Of a stretch of 64,000 bases of DNA, positions 1 through 10,664 are shown one piece after another. Location: positions 8,496,501-8,560,500 of the forward strand of contig OU015660.1 in assembly GCA_907165275.2 (NCBI GenBank), given 5' to 3'. Below the pieces are notes generated by a model that ran no database searches, was not told the origin of the DNA, and saw only the letters and a program-made list of their open reading frames with translations. The translations under genes were made by a program, and so were the position numbers. Each line of letters opens with the position of its first letter. Within the stretch, counting starts at the first letter, position 1. The stretch is from Zygaena filipendulae. Its lineage: Eukaryota > Arthropoda > Insecta > Lepidoptera > Zygaenidae.

Positions 1-351
1 CCGAATTATATGTCATGTAAACCTTACCGAAAGCAAGACATTATATCTCTTAGCTTTAGCCGGGTTATAATGTTCTATTGAATTTCATTATAACCCGCTG
101 GTCAATAATGTGATTTTCACTTTCATAATTCTTATTGCTATGTCCATAACGTCTCATTTCGCTAAACAGAATGTGTTCTCAGCGGGCGCGGCCAACTCGA
201 TTTTCGAAGACCGAAGCCGTGGCCCACTAGATTCGCAGTGAGACGAACTTCATTTGTTTGTCAAATCGAGTAGGCCACGCCAGCTGAAAGAAGTGGCTAT
301 ATAGGATCTACTAAGCCTGGTTTTTTATTGTCTCGCATTATGTGAGAAAAG
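1..351. other. No gene seen; one imperfect stem
   Basis: I find no exon here. The only structure is an inverted repeat, GGCCAACTCGATTT near 190-203 against AAATCGAGTAGGCC near 262-275, with one mismatch. It may be the end of a small inverted-repeat transposon. Confidence 0.4.
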
Positions 352-570
352 TAGAGTATACACCACAGGGATAAAACTGTTTTTTTCTTGGGCGCTTGAA
401 TCCCTCACTGCACTCAGGACTCAATCTTAATTCCCTCCCTTTGGTCGGGAATTAACTTATAACACCCTCGCTGCGCTCGGGAGTTAAATTTGGAGTCCTT
501 CGTTATGTTCAGGATTCAATGTAGCGCCCGTGACATAAAACAGTGCTTTATCCCCTTGGTGTATAATCTA
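352..570. mobile_element. Small inverted-repeat element (MITE)
   Basis: The two ends are imperfect inverted copies: a left end reading TATACACCACAGGGATAAA and the complement of it at 545-566. Inside are GC-richer segments of the CGCTGCGCTCGG type that are common in lepidopteran elements. There is no coding capacity. The superfamily cannot be assigned because a target duplication is not clear. Confidence 0.5.
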
Positions 571-630
571 CTATTGTCGATTGGTTAGATAAGATTCATA
601 TAGGTGCATAATTATATTATTATTTTACCA

Positions 631-948
631 GCCGTCTCTCACAGTTTCACCCGCGGTAATTTCGAAGTGCCCGCTGGAATTCCGGGATAAAAGGTAGATA
701 CTCCATGTCACTCAGGATCACTTTAGCTTCCAAGTAAAAGAATTTTCAAAATCGGTTCAGTAGATGCGAGACAAAACTCACAAACTCACTAACTCCGTTG
801 TCCCGCGGGAGTTCTGGGATGAAAGTACCCTATGTCACTCAGGATCACTGTAGCTTCATATAAATGAAATTATTTTCAAAATCGGTTCAGTAGATCGGAG
901 ATCCAGAGATTACCCTTACAACCTCACAAACTCAAACTCGCAAACTCT
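631..948 (-). mobile_element. Two joined Lep1-like Helitron fragments
   Basis: The stretch reads in the 3'-to-5' direction of the element: a hairpin-type start (CAGTTTCACCCGCGG), an AATTCCGGGATAAAA-like block, then CAAAATCGGTTCAGTAGAT. The same series begins again near 795, so two partial copies lie head to tail. Confidence 0.6.
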
Positions 949-1300
949 GGAGAGGACTAAGTGGACAAACAGACAGACGCGAATAGTGACTTGTTTTTTG
1001 TTATGATTGTTTTGTTATGTCTGTTCTTTCTTTGTTTTCTGTTTTATCCCCCTTTTACATCGAGTGACCAATTTAAGTTCTTGTTTTTTGATAATAATTT
1101 TAAGTTTCTTTAAGGTTTTTTTGTCACGAAGGGGGAGAATGTTGCCAACCAATAATGGTTGTTTATAATTTTGTAATATTTTAATTTTTATATACAGAAT
1201 GTCATTATTTTTAAGTTACGTTTCGATATAAGCCCCTTGTCAACCTATTATATTTCCGTATTAAAATTTTGATAATATTTTTATAAAGCCCTTTAAATGA
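949..1300. other. No gene seen
   Basis: Low-complexity T-rich sequence. No exon, repeat boundary or hairpin that I can support. Confidence 0.4.
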
Positions 1301-1452
1301 AAATTCCGGGATAAAAAGTACCCTATTTCACTCAAGATCACCGTAGCTTCCTGTATGTGAAATTATTTTTAAATTCTAGATCTAGAGACTACCCCCTACA
1401 ACGTCACAAACTCACAAACCTACCTACCTACCTCTTTATAATATTAGTATAA
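1301..1452 (-). mobile_element. Lep1-like Helitron fragment
   Basis: It starts inside the element at AAATTCCGGGATAAAAAGTA and runs to the characteristic 5' end, TTTATAATATTAGTATA on the + strand. The 3' hairpin and CTAG end are missing. A short ACCT run lies at 1420-1433. Confidence 0.6.
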
Positions 1453-1902
1453 ATACCTATACTTACAGATTTACGAAGAAAAATCTAGTAGGTACTGCAA
1501 TATGTCTGTACCGATTTACGTAAAATATGGTATACCCAATTATTTATTTTTTAACTTTGATTGGGGTGGACATTATTAAAGTGATGACTATTTTAGTCCA
1601 AGAGCTTTTTCGAAATAACCCATCTGCATGTTATACGGCTACGTAATCATGCTGACTTTGGAACAGAAAATAAATATCTACTGAACACAGCACTAACTAG
1701 TATTAAATTCACAGTTTCCGTAACGGCATTCTGTGACATTAATATCTCAATCGGTAACTTGGGTTTCAATAACATCAAATTAATTCCAATTTTGTAGTTA
1801 CAAAGAAGCAGCAGTTACTAAATGAGACAATAATCCCAATTCGTAACTGTCGTTACCGGTTACGCCAAATAATTTTCATTTTGTAGCTGGTTACAAAACT
1901 TA
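1453..1902. other. No gene seen
   Basis: AT-rich sequence with no open frame longer than about 60 codons, no recognisable repeat end and no splice-bounded coding block. Confidence 0.4.
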
Positions 1903-2146
1903 AAATCACGTGTCACGTTGCTTGTCCGCGATGGACTCCGAAACTACTGAACGGATTTTGATAAAATTTTGTAACCATTTATAATATGGTCCAACTTAAA
2001 AGATAGGATAGTTTTTATTCCGGAATTCCCGCGGGAACTCCGGCACTAATGCGGGGAACAGCTAATCACCGTAAACTACTGTCAGGGTACAAAGAAGGAC
2101 GTAGAGTACCTACTTTTTCCCGGAATTCCCGCCGGAACTCTGAAAG
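1903..2146 (+). mobile_element. Lep1-like Helitron, CACGTGTCACGTTG subfamily, with trailing fragment
   Basis: The piece starts at AAAATCACGTGTCACGTTG, passes through GATGGACTCCGAAACTACTG and ends near GCGGGGAACAGCTAA at 2064. CTAA replaces the usual CTAG. A second partial 3' half follows at 2085-2146. Closely similar copies lie at 2591, 14318, 14557, 27049 and 34106. Confidence 0.65.
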
Positions 2147-2590
2147 GATATAACCAAAATCGAGACGTTTTCAAATAATCGCGCTAAAACAAAGCGAAAC
2201 TACGTTAATGCGGTTAATCGATCACGGGGTATCGATGCAAAAACGCAACTGTCTACCCCGGCCCCGTCCGCAGACGAGCCGAGGGAATGATTGATGAAAC
2301 CTATCCCGCAATATTGGCAACGTTCATCCGATTTGTTATCATTCTAAATAATCGAGCCGCTTTTCTCATGTCATATTCGATTGTTCCCCACAATGGCGGT
2401 GCACGACGTAATTATTAGGTTGTGATTTTGATGAGTAGGTAATTTATAAAGGGACAATTTATGAAGGGAAATAAAAACAATGGCATCTTTGAATGTAGAA
2501 TCTACATGTTGTCTGGAGCACAGAGCGATACAATTTTTTGGAGGATTTAAACCAAATGTTATTACTTTACCGGAATATCTAATATATATA
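2147..2590. other. No gene seen
   Basis: Nothing supportable. A short TATA/ATAT tract at about 2580-2600 leads into the next Helitron. Confidence 0.35.
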
Positions 2591-2820
2591 TCTAATATAT
2601 ATAAATCACGTGTCACGTTGTTTGTCCGCGATGGACTCCGAAACTACTGAACGGATTTTGATAAAATTTTGTAACCCTTCATAATATGGTCCAACTTAAA
2701 AGATAGGATAGTTTTTATCCCGGAATTCCTGCGGGAACTGAAGGACATAGAGTACTTTTTTCCTGCAACCTCCGCGGGAACTCCGAAATTACCGCGGATG
2801 AAATCGCGGGGGACAGCTAG
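2591..2820 (+). mobile_element. Complete Lep1-like Helitron, CACGTG subfamily
   Basis: Complete by the Helitron criteria. The 5' end is TCTAATATATATAAATCACG, preceded by A. The 3' end carries a CCGCGG/CGCGG hairpin, then GGGGGACAGCTAG, followed by T. It is about 230 bp, with no coding capacity, so it depends on enzymes supplied elsewhere. Confidence 0.75.
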
Positions 2821-3068
2821 TTTACTATAATTTTTAAGTGTGTTGACTTTAAATCTGCAACAGTTTCGATTTAAATTTAATCTCAATAAAAATTGTAGGT
2901 ATACGTCTTGGCTAAAGCTCCTAGCGAGCAAGACAGATTGAGTTGCCGCGCGGTCGTCTCATAATGTATTTAGTTTTAACCCCAGCATTAATTCTGTTTA
3001 AAATAACTTCTCCAAGTAATCTAACGTATTTTTAATAATTATGAAAACCGAGTTTCTTTTTGTTAATT

Positions 3069-3200
3069 CCAATATTATAAAAAGGTAAAGTTTGTAAGTT
3101 TGGTTACAGAGGGTATAATCTGCGATACTTCTGCACCAATCCTGAAAAATTTATCACTACTAAATAGCTCCAGTATTTTCCTGAGTAACATATTAGAATA
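3069..3200 (+). mobile_element. Divergent Helitron-like fragment
   Basis: It begins AATATTATAAAAAGGTAAAG and continues with GTTTGTAAGTTTGG and CTGAAAAATTTATCACT. The piece at 4003-4125 carries the same order of blocks. The 3' hairpin is absent from both. Confidence 0.4.
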
Positions 3201-3469
3201 ATTTTGTGAACGAAGAGTTTTTGACGGAATGCAAAATTCCGGGATGGTATTGGAATCTCGAGGAACAGCTATAATGTATTTGTTTACTTGGTTTTTAGGT
3301 ATTGGCAAAGCTACCTTTCATCTCGACACGAAGATTCCCTGAGGGAAATCAGAAGTTGACATACTTGACACCTCAGGGAAACAGCTTGTTAATAATGCGT
3401 ATAAAAATAAACATCTTGATTATGAGTAACGTTGTTCTCACCTGACGTTTAATTTTAATTTATATCTAA

Positions 3470-3689
3470 TCCTACTAATATTATAAACGCAAAAGTTTGT
3501 AAGTATGTATGGACGGATGGATGGATCGATGTTTGTTACTTTTTCATGCAAAAACTACTGAATGGATTTAAATAAAGCTTTACAATAATATAGCCTATAA
3601 ATCAGATTAAAACATAGGGTACTTTTTATCCCGGAATTCCCGCGGGAACTCTGAAATTAACGCGGGTGAAACCGCGGGGGCACAACTAG
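3470..3689 (+). mobile_element. Complete Lep1-like Helitron
   Basis: The 5' end TCCTACTAATATTATAAACG is preceded by A. A GGATGGATGG microsatellite-like stretch follows. The 3' end has the hairpin CGCGGGTGAAACCGCGG and finishes CACAACTAG, followed by T. About 220 bp, with both termini intact. Confidence 0.8.
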
Positions 3690-4002
3690 TAATTTCATAA
3701 TTATATAGGTACCTATCCTTAATTTTTCTGGGTTATTTTCAAAACACAAAACACTTTTAAATTACAAAATGTTTTATATAAAGTGCTACAGTATTTAATA
3801 AATTGAGTTACCCCAGCGGAGTTTTACCGAGCTATGTTTTCTGCCACCAGCACCAAAAGATTTCCCAGTTGCATCGTTCGTTCTTAGTTTAAGAGCCAAA
3901 TACCGAATGTACTATCGCTTATTTGACACTAAAAGTTTGCTTTTGGAAACCATACGACTTTGATTCTAAATCTTTAAGAGTGTAATTGGTACCTAATCTT
4001 CA

Positions 4003-4125
4003 CTAATATTATGTTTTAAAGGTAAATTTTGTAAGTTTGGATGTAGGAGATAATCTCTGAAACGAATGAAGCGATTCTAAAAAATCTTTCACTGAGAGAC
4101 AGCTACGAGTGGCTTATTCTCATCA
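4003..4125 (+). mobile_element. Divergent Helitron-like fragment
   Basis: Blocks CACTAATATTATG, GTAAATTTTGTAAGTTTGG and TCTTTCACTGAGAGACAGC are in the same order as in the fragment at 3069-3200, so these are two members of one subfamily. Confidence 0.4.
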
Positions 4126-4172
4126 CAGTTTCCGTGGGAAAAAACGAAGTATCAATATTCTTTCATTCCTTA

Positions 4173-4265
4173 TCTATACCTACTAAAATTATAAATGCAA
4201 AAGTAACTCTGTCTGTTTGTTATTTATCTGCTTTTACGCCTTAACTACTTCTGCGAATCTGCGAA
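4173..4265 (+). mobile_element. Helitron 5' fragment
   Basis: A|TCTATACCTACTAAAATTATAAATGCAAAAG is a standard 5' end, followed by CTCTGTCTGTTTGTTA. The copy breaks off before the CCGCGG 3' hairpin. Confidence 0.5.
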
Positions 4266-4680
4266 CTTCATAATTCTACGCCACACGACGTTAAAGCTCT
4301 TTGTTAGTTAAGTCAAAAGCTGGAGTTGCCACTGACTCAGCTACTTTGGGTTAAAATTGCTCAGTAATTACCTACGTGATAAGATGGTAGGTACCTTTAA
4401 ATTTAATAAATATGGCATTGTATGTCATGTGTTATGTGATATTATCTTTCTCTCACTTATAGTATATACCACGTTTGCTTGGTTTCCACGACACAAGCTA
4501 ATAATACCTACGTACTGTGGGATCAAATTGATCTGTGCGTTGTGATGTGGCTTATTATTATTATTATAACTTCACGATTTTTGTCAATCGCGATTATTCT
4601 ATAGAATATCTCGGACGTTGTAATATCACTGGGCACATGATGAATTAGTTTTTTGTGAATTTCTTCAAATGGGCAAATGG

Positions 4681-4681
4681 C

Positions 4682-4716
<35 letters not shown>
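4681..4716. repeat. (TTA)n microsatellite
   Basis: About a dozen uninterrupted TTA/ATT units. It abuts the retrotransposon-like fragment that follows and may have grown from its A/T-rich tail. Confidence 0.85.
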
Positions 4717-4718
<2 letters not shown>

Positions 4719-4868
4719 TTTTTATGTCATAGGGGGCAAACGGGCAAGTGGTACACCGGATGGTAAGTGATTACCGCCGCCCATAAACATCTGCAACACC
4801 AGAAGGCTTGCAAGTGCGTCGCCGACCTGGAATGGGGGATGGGAACTGGCTTTCAAGTGGGGCTGCCG
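4717..4868. mobile_element. Common lepidopteran non-LTR retrotransposon-type fragment
   Basis: GGGGGCAAACGGGCAAGTGG, GTAAGTGATTACCGCCGCCC and CACCAGAAGGCTTGCAAGTG follow in the order I know from a very abundant dispersed lepidopteran repeat, usually treated as a LINE or SINE piece. The assignment comes from recognising the motif, not from a search. No intact frame remains. Confidence 0.55.
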
Positions 4869-4990
4869 GAACACACCTATTACCGACATAACCTATATTA
4901 CCTATTGTCAAACGACATTGATGCGTTGTCTTTCACACATAGTGCATTCAGTAAATGTAGTATGTATTTTTTATAATCCTAGTACAGTTA

Positions 4991-5248
4991 CTAGCTCGTT
5001 GATTTCTGTCTTCCTGCAGGAATTCCTTGATAAAAATGCCCAATGTCCTATTCTGGTTGAGTACTTAAGCGTAACAAACGAACTCAAATTTGCGAACTCA
5101 ACTCAAATTGATAAAAACTGCCCTGTGTCCTTTTCTCTACCACTGAACACGAGTTTGCAAAATTTCATGATGATCGGTTGAGTAGTTAAGGCGTGAAAGC
5201 GTATCAAACAAACTAAAAAAAAATATTCGCATTTATAATATTAGGAAA
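4991..5248 (-). mobile_element. Lep1-like Helitron, degraded
   Basis: It starts with CTAG at 4991 (preceded by A on the + strand, as expected for a reversed copy) and ends TTTATAATATTAGG. It includes GATGATCGGTTGAGTAGTTAAGGCG. The GC hairpin near the CTAG end has decayed. Confidence 0.6.
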
Positions 5249-6403
5249 ATAATAAAGATCACAAATTATTTTTTTATTCGTGCTCCATGTACACAATGCT
5301 TCGCAAGACCGTGAATGATTATCACCATGTATTTCACAGCGGCAGCGCAGCAAGACGAATGGTACCACTGTGCGACGTTACATTAATATTCATCGGGTGC
5401 AAACGACCGTTCGTCGACAACCAAAGAGTACTATCGAGAACGCGGATCCGACTGCAAACACTGTTACTGCATACTGCAACCAAAGCCAACGCACGTGTGA
5501 CCATTTACCGAAGACTCATTGCGATTATTGCAATAACTATAAATGTAAAACAGTAATTCGGTCGATATTATCGTAAATATCACTTAGCCAAGTCACTTAT
5601 TGCGTTGTCTGTGTCTTCTCAACTACAACAGAGCAACAGAGTACCTACATAGAGAAATTCTTCCGAATGTTCTTTATCACCGTCACAACCACTTTTCGAT
5701 TTTTTTGTACCCCATAGGTAATTGGTGAATTGGGGAAAGGTGGGTTATTTTTAAGACGTATCTAACGGTAACCACACGTTTATGATGTGTGCACTGAAAT
5801 TACTATTTCTCTTAGTGAAATATAAGCTTTTTCAATATTTACATACGTAATATTAATCCCTTTTTAATCTTTAATTAATAGTTTAGAAGTAACAAAGCAT
5901 TTTGTGTTATTAAAAATAGAGAATATATATGGTGAATTTTCTTTTTCAGCTGGGAAAAAATTAAGAACGTGTTAATTTTTCCCATGTTTTACCTCGATTA
6001 GAATGTTAATTTTCTTCTTAGTTAGTACAAGTACATCCAAAAATGAAACTTTTAATCGCAATAACAACATGACTTAATTATAGTTAGTTCAATTGCTATA
6101 CCCTTTTCATAACTCGACTCCCCTTACATAATATAGTCACACCAGACTATATGTATACAACTCTATCGAACGTAACTTGTGGCTACAACCTATCGTCTCG
6201 CATTAATATGCATCGGATACCGTCACAGATCGAAGTCCAAAATGTTAACAGAGTGAAAACATAGCACCCTGTGTTTACACAGTTGTCCTAATTCTGGTTA
6301 CAAATTGTCAGTGCTAGAACTTGGGCATTTTGCTAAAACCTACTACCTGCCTAAATATAAATTGATTCATCCATTGTACCTATGAGTTGCTAATAATAAA
6401 GGC
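5249..6403. other. No gene seen
   Basis: Overlapping open frames at 5287-5576 have no recognisable domain, no splice context and ordinary composition, so I do not call them. No repeat ends were recognised. Confidence 0.4.
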
Positions 6404-6596
6404 TGTTGCTAGTCGTCCACTAAACGGACGAATAATAGTCGTCCACTAAACGCAAAATGTATTTATTGATCTTTCCTAACGTTCTTATTTTGTTACGAGA
6501 TTTGCACGTCGATTGAAAAACCTTTTTAAATGATATACCTACAATTTTTGTCTAAAAAAATGTATATCATTTATAAATCTGGTGGCACAGTAGTGT

Positions 6597-7005
6597 CGCC
6601 AAGACAAGCCAAGCGAAGCGGGAACACTACCTATCTTTTCTCGAAGTGCTTCGTCCTTTTTTTTCAATCCTTATAACTTAGGTTTGGACTATACCAGATA
6701 AACGAAATTTTCGGGATATGTTGTCAATAGCGGACTTATTAAACAGATTAAGTTTTAATTGCATAGCTCTAATACTTTAGATTTTATGGATATCTAAAAA
6801 AACCCTGATTTCGTCACTGACTCACTGATGATCATCAAAATTCTTAGGGTATTTCCTAGAAAGCTGAAATTTGGCACGTAAGCTAGTATTGGTACACAAA
6901 TGACAAAAAAATTATAAAACGTGTAACTTTTATCCCCTAACCCCTTAAACTAGGAGATGGAAGTTTGTATGAGAAATTCGCAATTTTGACTTACATAAAG
7001 AAATT
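6597..7005 (-). repeat. Module shared with 53430-53745
   Basis: In inverse orientation it repeats blocks found at 53430-53745: AGCGAAGCGGGAACACTACC, CTATCTTTTCTCGA, GTTGTCAATAGCGGA, TGATGATCATCAAA and GGGTATTTCCTA. In both places it flanks a foldback element of the type at 7008-7437. No protein is encoded. Confidence 0.65.
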
Positions 7006-7007
7006 AA

Positions 7008-7437
7008 ATCTCACCAAAAACATATTCATGTAAAATGTTGCCAAGACGAGTCCATATGACGGGCACTGTCAAAAGTTATCAGATCGAACGTAGAGCCAAG
7101 CTTATGACTCTACACACCCTAACTCTACAAGGCCTAATTTCTCACACTCTACACCTTAGAATATATGGCTTGGCCATTGCGCTCCATTCACATGAGCGTA
7201 AGATGAAAAAATTATCCACTGTTAATTACTTTTCTGTTATCCAAAGGTTCTTGCAGTAACGAAACGGCCAAACCCTATATTCTGACTAAGGTGTAGAGGG
7301 TGAGAAGTTAGGCCTTGTAGAATTAGGGTGTGTAAAGTTATAAGCTTGGCTCCACATGAGATCTGATAACTTTTTGACAGCGCCCGTCATATGGACTCGT
7401 CTTGGCATCATTTTACACGAATATGTTTTGGTGGGAT
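7008..7437. mobile_element. Foldback element, copy 1
   Basis: The two halves are long inverted copies: CTCACCAAAAACATATTCATG at the left against a right end reading ATATGTTTTGGTGGGATT. The inner block ATGTTGCCAAGACGAGTCCA is mirrored by TGGACTCGTCTTGGCATCAT. Arms of about 145 bp surround a short centre. Relatives lie at 52997-53416 and at the window's end (63875-64000). Confidence 0.75.
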
Positions 7438-7775
7438 TGTTTTCATTCATTTTATTTACAGTTTTACAGTGACTTATACAATTTTGGCCAAAAAAATTTG
7501 TATATGTTACTGTAAAACTGTAATTACAGATTAGGTTTATACTGCTAACCAAGTCGCACGAGCAGAGCGAGCGTAGCGAGCATGCCGTGGCACGCTTAGG
7601 TATATACGGTACACGGTAGGTATACGGTTCAAGATCTTTTGAAAATTTACAATCTCGCCAGATAGATTATAATCTAACGGTAATTAAAATTTTACGGTGA
7701 TATATTTACAATATATTGAAAACTTCTTTTGTGAATTTATGTAGTTTAGTGGACCGCGGACGACTAATAACAATC

Positions 7776-8611
7776 CACTTAGTGGTCGACTAGACACTTC
7801 GTATAATAAAACTAAGATTATGTAATTTGATTAGCTAAAGATAACTTGTTTATGAAAACTAGCCAAGTTGTATGTTCCTTAAAATAAAAAGGATTATCTA
7901 AAGAGCTTCGTACTTATTCACAACAAGACAAAAGAATTGTGATCTATATTATTATTATTATTATTATCGATCACAATTGTGTTTTCTGCGAAGTCGAAAC
8001 CAAGCTTATGCTTAATACTGGACTTGGCTTCCACTTTCATATATAAAAGTATCTGACTCAACAATAAACAAGGAACACATTCAATTACAATTTTCAGTGA
8101 AAACGCACTTCATCCGCAAGCCAATAGATCGGCGGTAGTTTCGACGCAGTTAATCCGTTATTCGCAATGTGTCGCCCGCAGCAAATAGCGGAATATTTGT
8201 CACGCGCTCGTGACGCTTCGTACAGCAATTAGTGTGAACGTAGGTACTCGTAGATTTAGAATATTGGTAGGTACGTACGTGTTCAATCGAACACTATTTA
8301 TTTTAATAGTAGTGAATTATTATTTTTTGTAAGTTTGTTATTAAGTATTAATACCATCCATTTACGTGAGTTTCCTGGCGGAAATATAGGCAATTTTCTA
8401 ATAAAAACCTTTAAAAAATATTGCGTCATAAAACATCGTTTCATAGATAATTTCATAAAATTGATGCCGTAAAGAGAGTGTTTCATGCTCAGCTTTTCAA
8501 TAAGCCGCCGAAGAGCAAGGCTTATGCCATTTTTATTTTCTGAAAATTATTACCCTTTTCTTTTTAATAAAATATTGTGTAGCACAATAACACAAGCATA
8601 AAAGTACACTC
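7776..8611. other. No gene seen; (ATT)n and a TATA-like string
   Basis: An (ATT)n run at 7950-7967 sits between GATC-containing inverted arms. CATATATAAAAG at 8039-8050 resembles a TATA box, but no coding exon follows, so I do not call a promoter. Confidence 0.4.
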
Positions 8612-8821
8612 ATGCTACTATTAATATTATAAATGCGAATGTGAGTTTCTTCGTTTGTTTATTTGTTTGTTACGCTTTTATCCCTTAAACACTCAGCCGA
8701 TCATCATGAAATTTAGCGTACACGTTATCAAGGATACAGAGAAGAACATAGGGTACTTTTATCTAGGCATTCCTGCGGGAACTATGAAATAAACACAGGT
8801 GAAACCACGGGGAACAGCTAG
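8612..8821 (+). mobile_element. Lep1-like Helitron
   Basis: It runs from TGCTACTATTAATATTATAAATGCG (first base pair changed from TC) to the 3' GGTGAAACCACGGGGAACAGCTAG, followed by T. It lies about 110 bp upstream of the first visible CUB exon. Confidence 0.7.
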
Positions 8822-8934
8822 TATAATATAGAAATGAAACATATTATATGAAAATAGAAATGAATAACTTCATAATCTAGCAAGCAAAGACTACTTCTTT
8901 CTGGATCTCGACTAATGTTTCGTTATTGTTACAG

Positions 8935-9161
8935 TTGCGTCCAAGGTGACTACCTGAAGGTCTACTGGGAGGTTCAAGGCCCAGGACCTCCTGGTGCCAT
9001 CAACGAGCGCTCCGCATGGGCTAGGGAGCTGTGCGGCGGCAGAGCTGAATCTCCAGCGGCCCTCTACTCCCCAGGCCCAGCTTTGGTGCTCGAGTTCCAC
9101 ACTGGTCCCAAGCAGAACAACGCGACGGGCTTTGCTGGAACTTACAGCTTTATTGATAGAC
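8935..9161 (+). CDS. CUB-domain protein, first exon visible in the window (internal exon)
   Basis: This exon gives the C-terminal half of a CUB domain, a disulfide-bonded beta-sandwich that binds partners at the cell surface or in secreted proteins. The acceptor is TTGTTACAG|T and the donor C|GTGAGT. It reads about 75 residues, with one base completing a codon from an earlier exon outside the window. CUB hallmarks are YLKVYWEV (the usual D-x-L-x-V-Y strand, with E for the acidic position), RELCGG with the conserved second-pair cysteine, LVLEFHTGP and the closing GFAGTYSF. It ends one base into a codon, and the exon at 55530 completes it with two bases as Arg, giving FIDR|RLFDTDG. Coding composition is clearly GC-richer than the surroundings. 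The spacing of two CUB domains, and the short linker between them, resemble insect suppressor-of-lurcher-1-like proteins, which modulate glutamate receptors in C. elegans; this identity is a memory-based guess, but the CUB assignment is firm. Confidence 0.85.
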
Positions 9162-9476
9162 GTGAGTGATAGCTTTTTTGTTATAAATTATAGCTGCTAG
9201 AACGTATACTTACGGCAAAATTTACATATTTCCTGTAAAAAGCCAATTATGACTACTTCTACAATACTTTAAAATACTTGAATTTTTAATGCATGTCGTG
9301 AGTTTTTATATTTATTTTCTTGTTAGGTATTGCTATCTAATATCGCGATGAAATACAAATACAAATATACAAATGTAATTGTTGTTTACGAAGACAATGT
9401 AAATTTTTAACTACCGTTGCACCCAGTACGGGGGATGTGGACTACTTTTGAAAATCAAAATTCTAATTAGTCCGTC

Positions 9477-9730
9477 AGTTAGAAAATAAAAAAACAATAG
9501 ACACGTATTTTTTGCTTTTTCAAATAAATTAAAATATACAGAGAAAAAGCGCATTAAAGTTTAGGGTGAGGGGGTCGTGACGTCACTAACCGCTAAAACC
9601 TCCATACAAACTGTCAGAATAGAGACGTCACGCGAAATTTCAACTCAATATATCGCCGTTATTTTTTGATTTCGTAAAAAAAGAAAAAATACGTGTCCAA
9701 TATTTTTTAATAATTTACAAGACGGACTAA
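9477..9730. mobile_element. MITE with TTAGTCCGTC ends, copy 1
   Basis: Inverted ends TTAGTCCGTC and GACGGACTAA, with an inner mirrored block ACACGTATTTTTTGC. The middle holds GTGACGTCACTAACCGC. The reverse-oriented sister copy is at 38556-38820; similarity continues for about 40 bp outside one end, so the mobile unit may be larger. Confidence 0.75.
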
Positions 9731-10551
9731 AAAATAACAATTAGTCAACATGCCCATTGAAATAATTTTATTAATTGCGCTTTAGCGATACCCCGGTCAA
9801 TACAAATTTAGTCTTAAAATAGTCTGACTATTGGTAGAACGAACTATCGATATAACTGGATAGAATATAGACTGACTAAATACCTATATAATAGCACATA
9901 TACGCCAATAAGGAGTTGTAATATTAAATTAAGTATCATTTTAATCAGCATTTTTTTGTGTTCTTATGAAATTGTCACGCAATGTGTGTTCACAGAGAAA
10001 GGAAAATATGAAATGCAAAGGCAATGTAGGTGGAATACGCACTACATGGCTATGAGCAAATGCTCATACTTTCCCTAAACTTTATTTGTACAAATGTGTT
10101 TAATAAATATTCCACGTAGAGTTCATTTCGAAAACAAATGAGTAATTACCGAAAACAAGATGGCATTGGCATGTATTTGTATATATTACGTTCCGCTGTA
10201 TAAGTGAGTGTTGGTGTGCGCAAGGAATAGCTGGTTGTTTATTTTTGTGTGCTTAAATCTTGCAGCGGCGGCGCCTTGTCGCCGACGACACCTGATTTAA
10301 TTCTGAGTTGATGCCTCTTCTATTTATTCTGTGCTCCTACCAGCTCTCATTTTATGTATCATTTAAAATGTTTTATCATTTGGTGGGTGTCATTGTTTAA
10401 ATCAAAACTATAAAAGTAGGTAAGTTTAAAGTTTAACTAAGATTTTTTTGTGGAAATACAATTTTTTATCAACACCTAAAATATAATTAGTCTGATGGAT
10501 CTCGCGTATTCCAGTCCTCGGTGAACTTCTAGAAAACTAATCCATTACTAT
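9731..10551. other. No gene seen
   Basis: No exon, repeat end or strong hairpin. Composition is ordinary AT-rich intron sequence with one short GC-rich spot (about 10264-10290). Confidence 0.4.
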
Positions 10552-10664
10552 TTATTATACCATAAATGCAAATGTGAGTTTATATATTGTGTTTTATATA
10601 GAGTACTTTTCATCCCGGAATTCCCGCGGGAACCTCGAAATTTACGTGGGTGAAACCGCGACGA
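10552..10664 (+). mobile_element. Helitron fragment with internal deletion
   Basis: A TATTATACCATAAATGCAAATG start is followed almost at once by CATCCCGGAATTCCCGCGGG and GGTGAAACCGCG. The middle of the element has been lost and the CTAG end has decayed. Confidence 0.55.

Larger units (their letters stand above)
6404..7775. mobile_element. Composite element with outer inverted ends
   Basis: GTCGTCCACTAAACG near the left end (twice, at 6412 and 6439) and its inverted counterpart around 7745-7770 (GTTTAGTGGACCGCGGACGAC) suggest one larger inverted-repeat element. It contains a unique module (6597-7005) and a foldback element (7008-7437). The module and the foldback recur together, in the opposite orientation, at 52997-53745, where the outer ends were not found. 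Confidence 0.45.

Noticed and set aside
4681..4716. Possible CRISPR-like or regular repeat array
   Set aside because: It is a simple TTA microsatellite without spacers; the organism is an insect.
5287..5576. Two overlapping frames of 68-89 codons
   Set aside because: No domain, splice context or repeat partner; both frames are open by chance.
7035..7552. Open frames on both strands
   Set aside because: They lie in the mirrored arms of a foldback element, which makes similar frames on both strands.
8039..8050. TATA box for a + strand gene
   Set aside because: No initiator at the right distance and no coding exon follows before the CUB exon, which has a normal acceptor.
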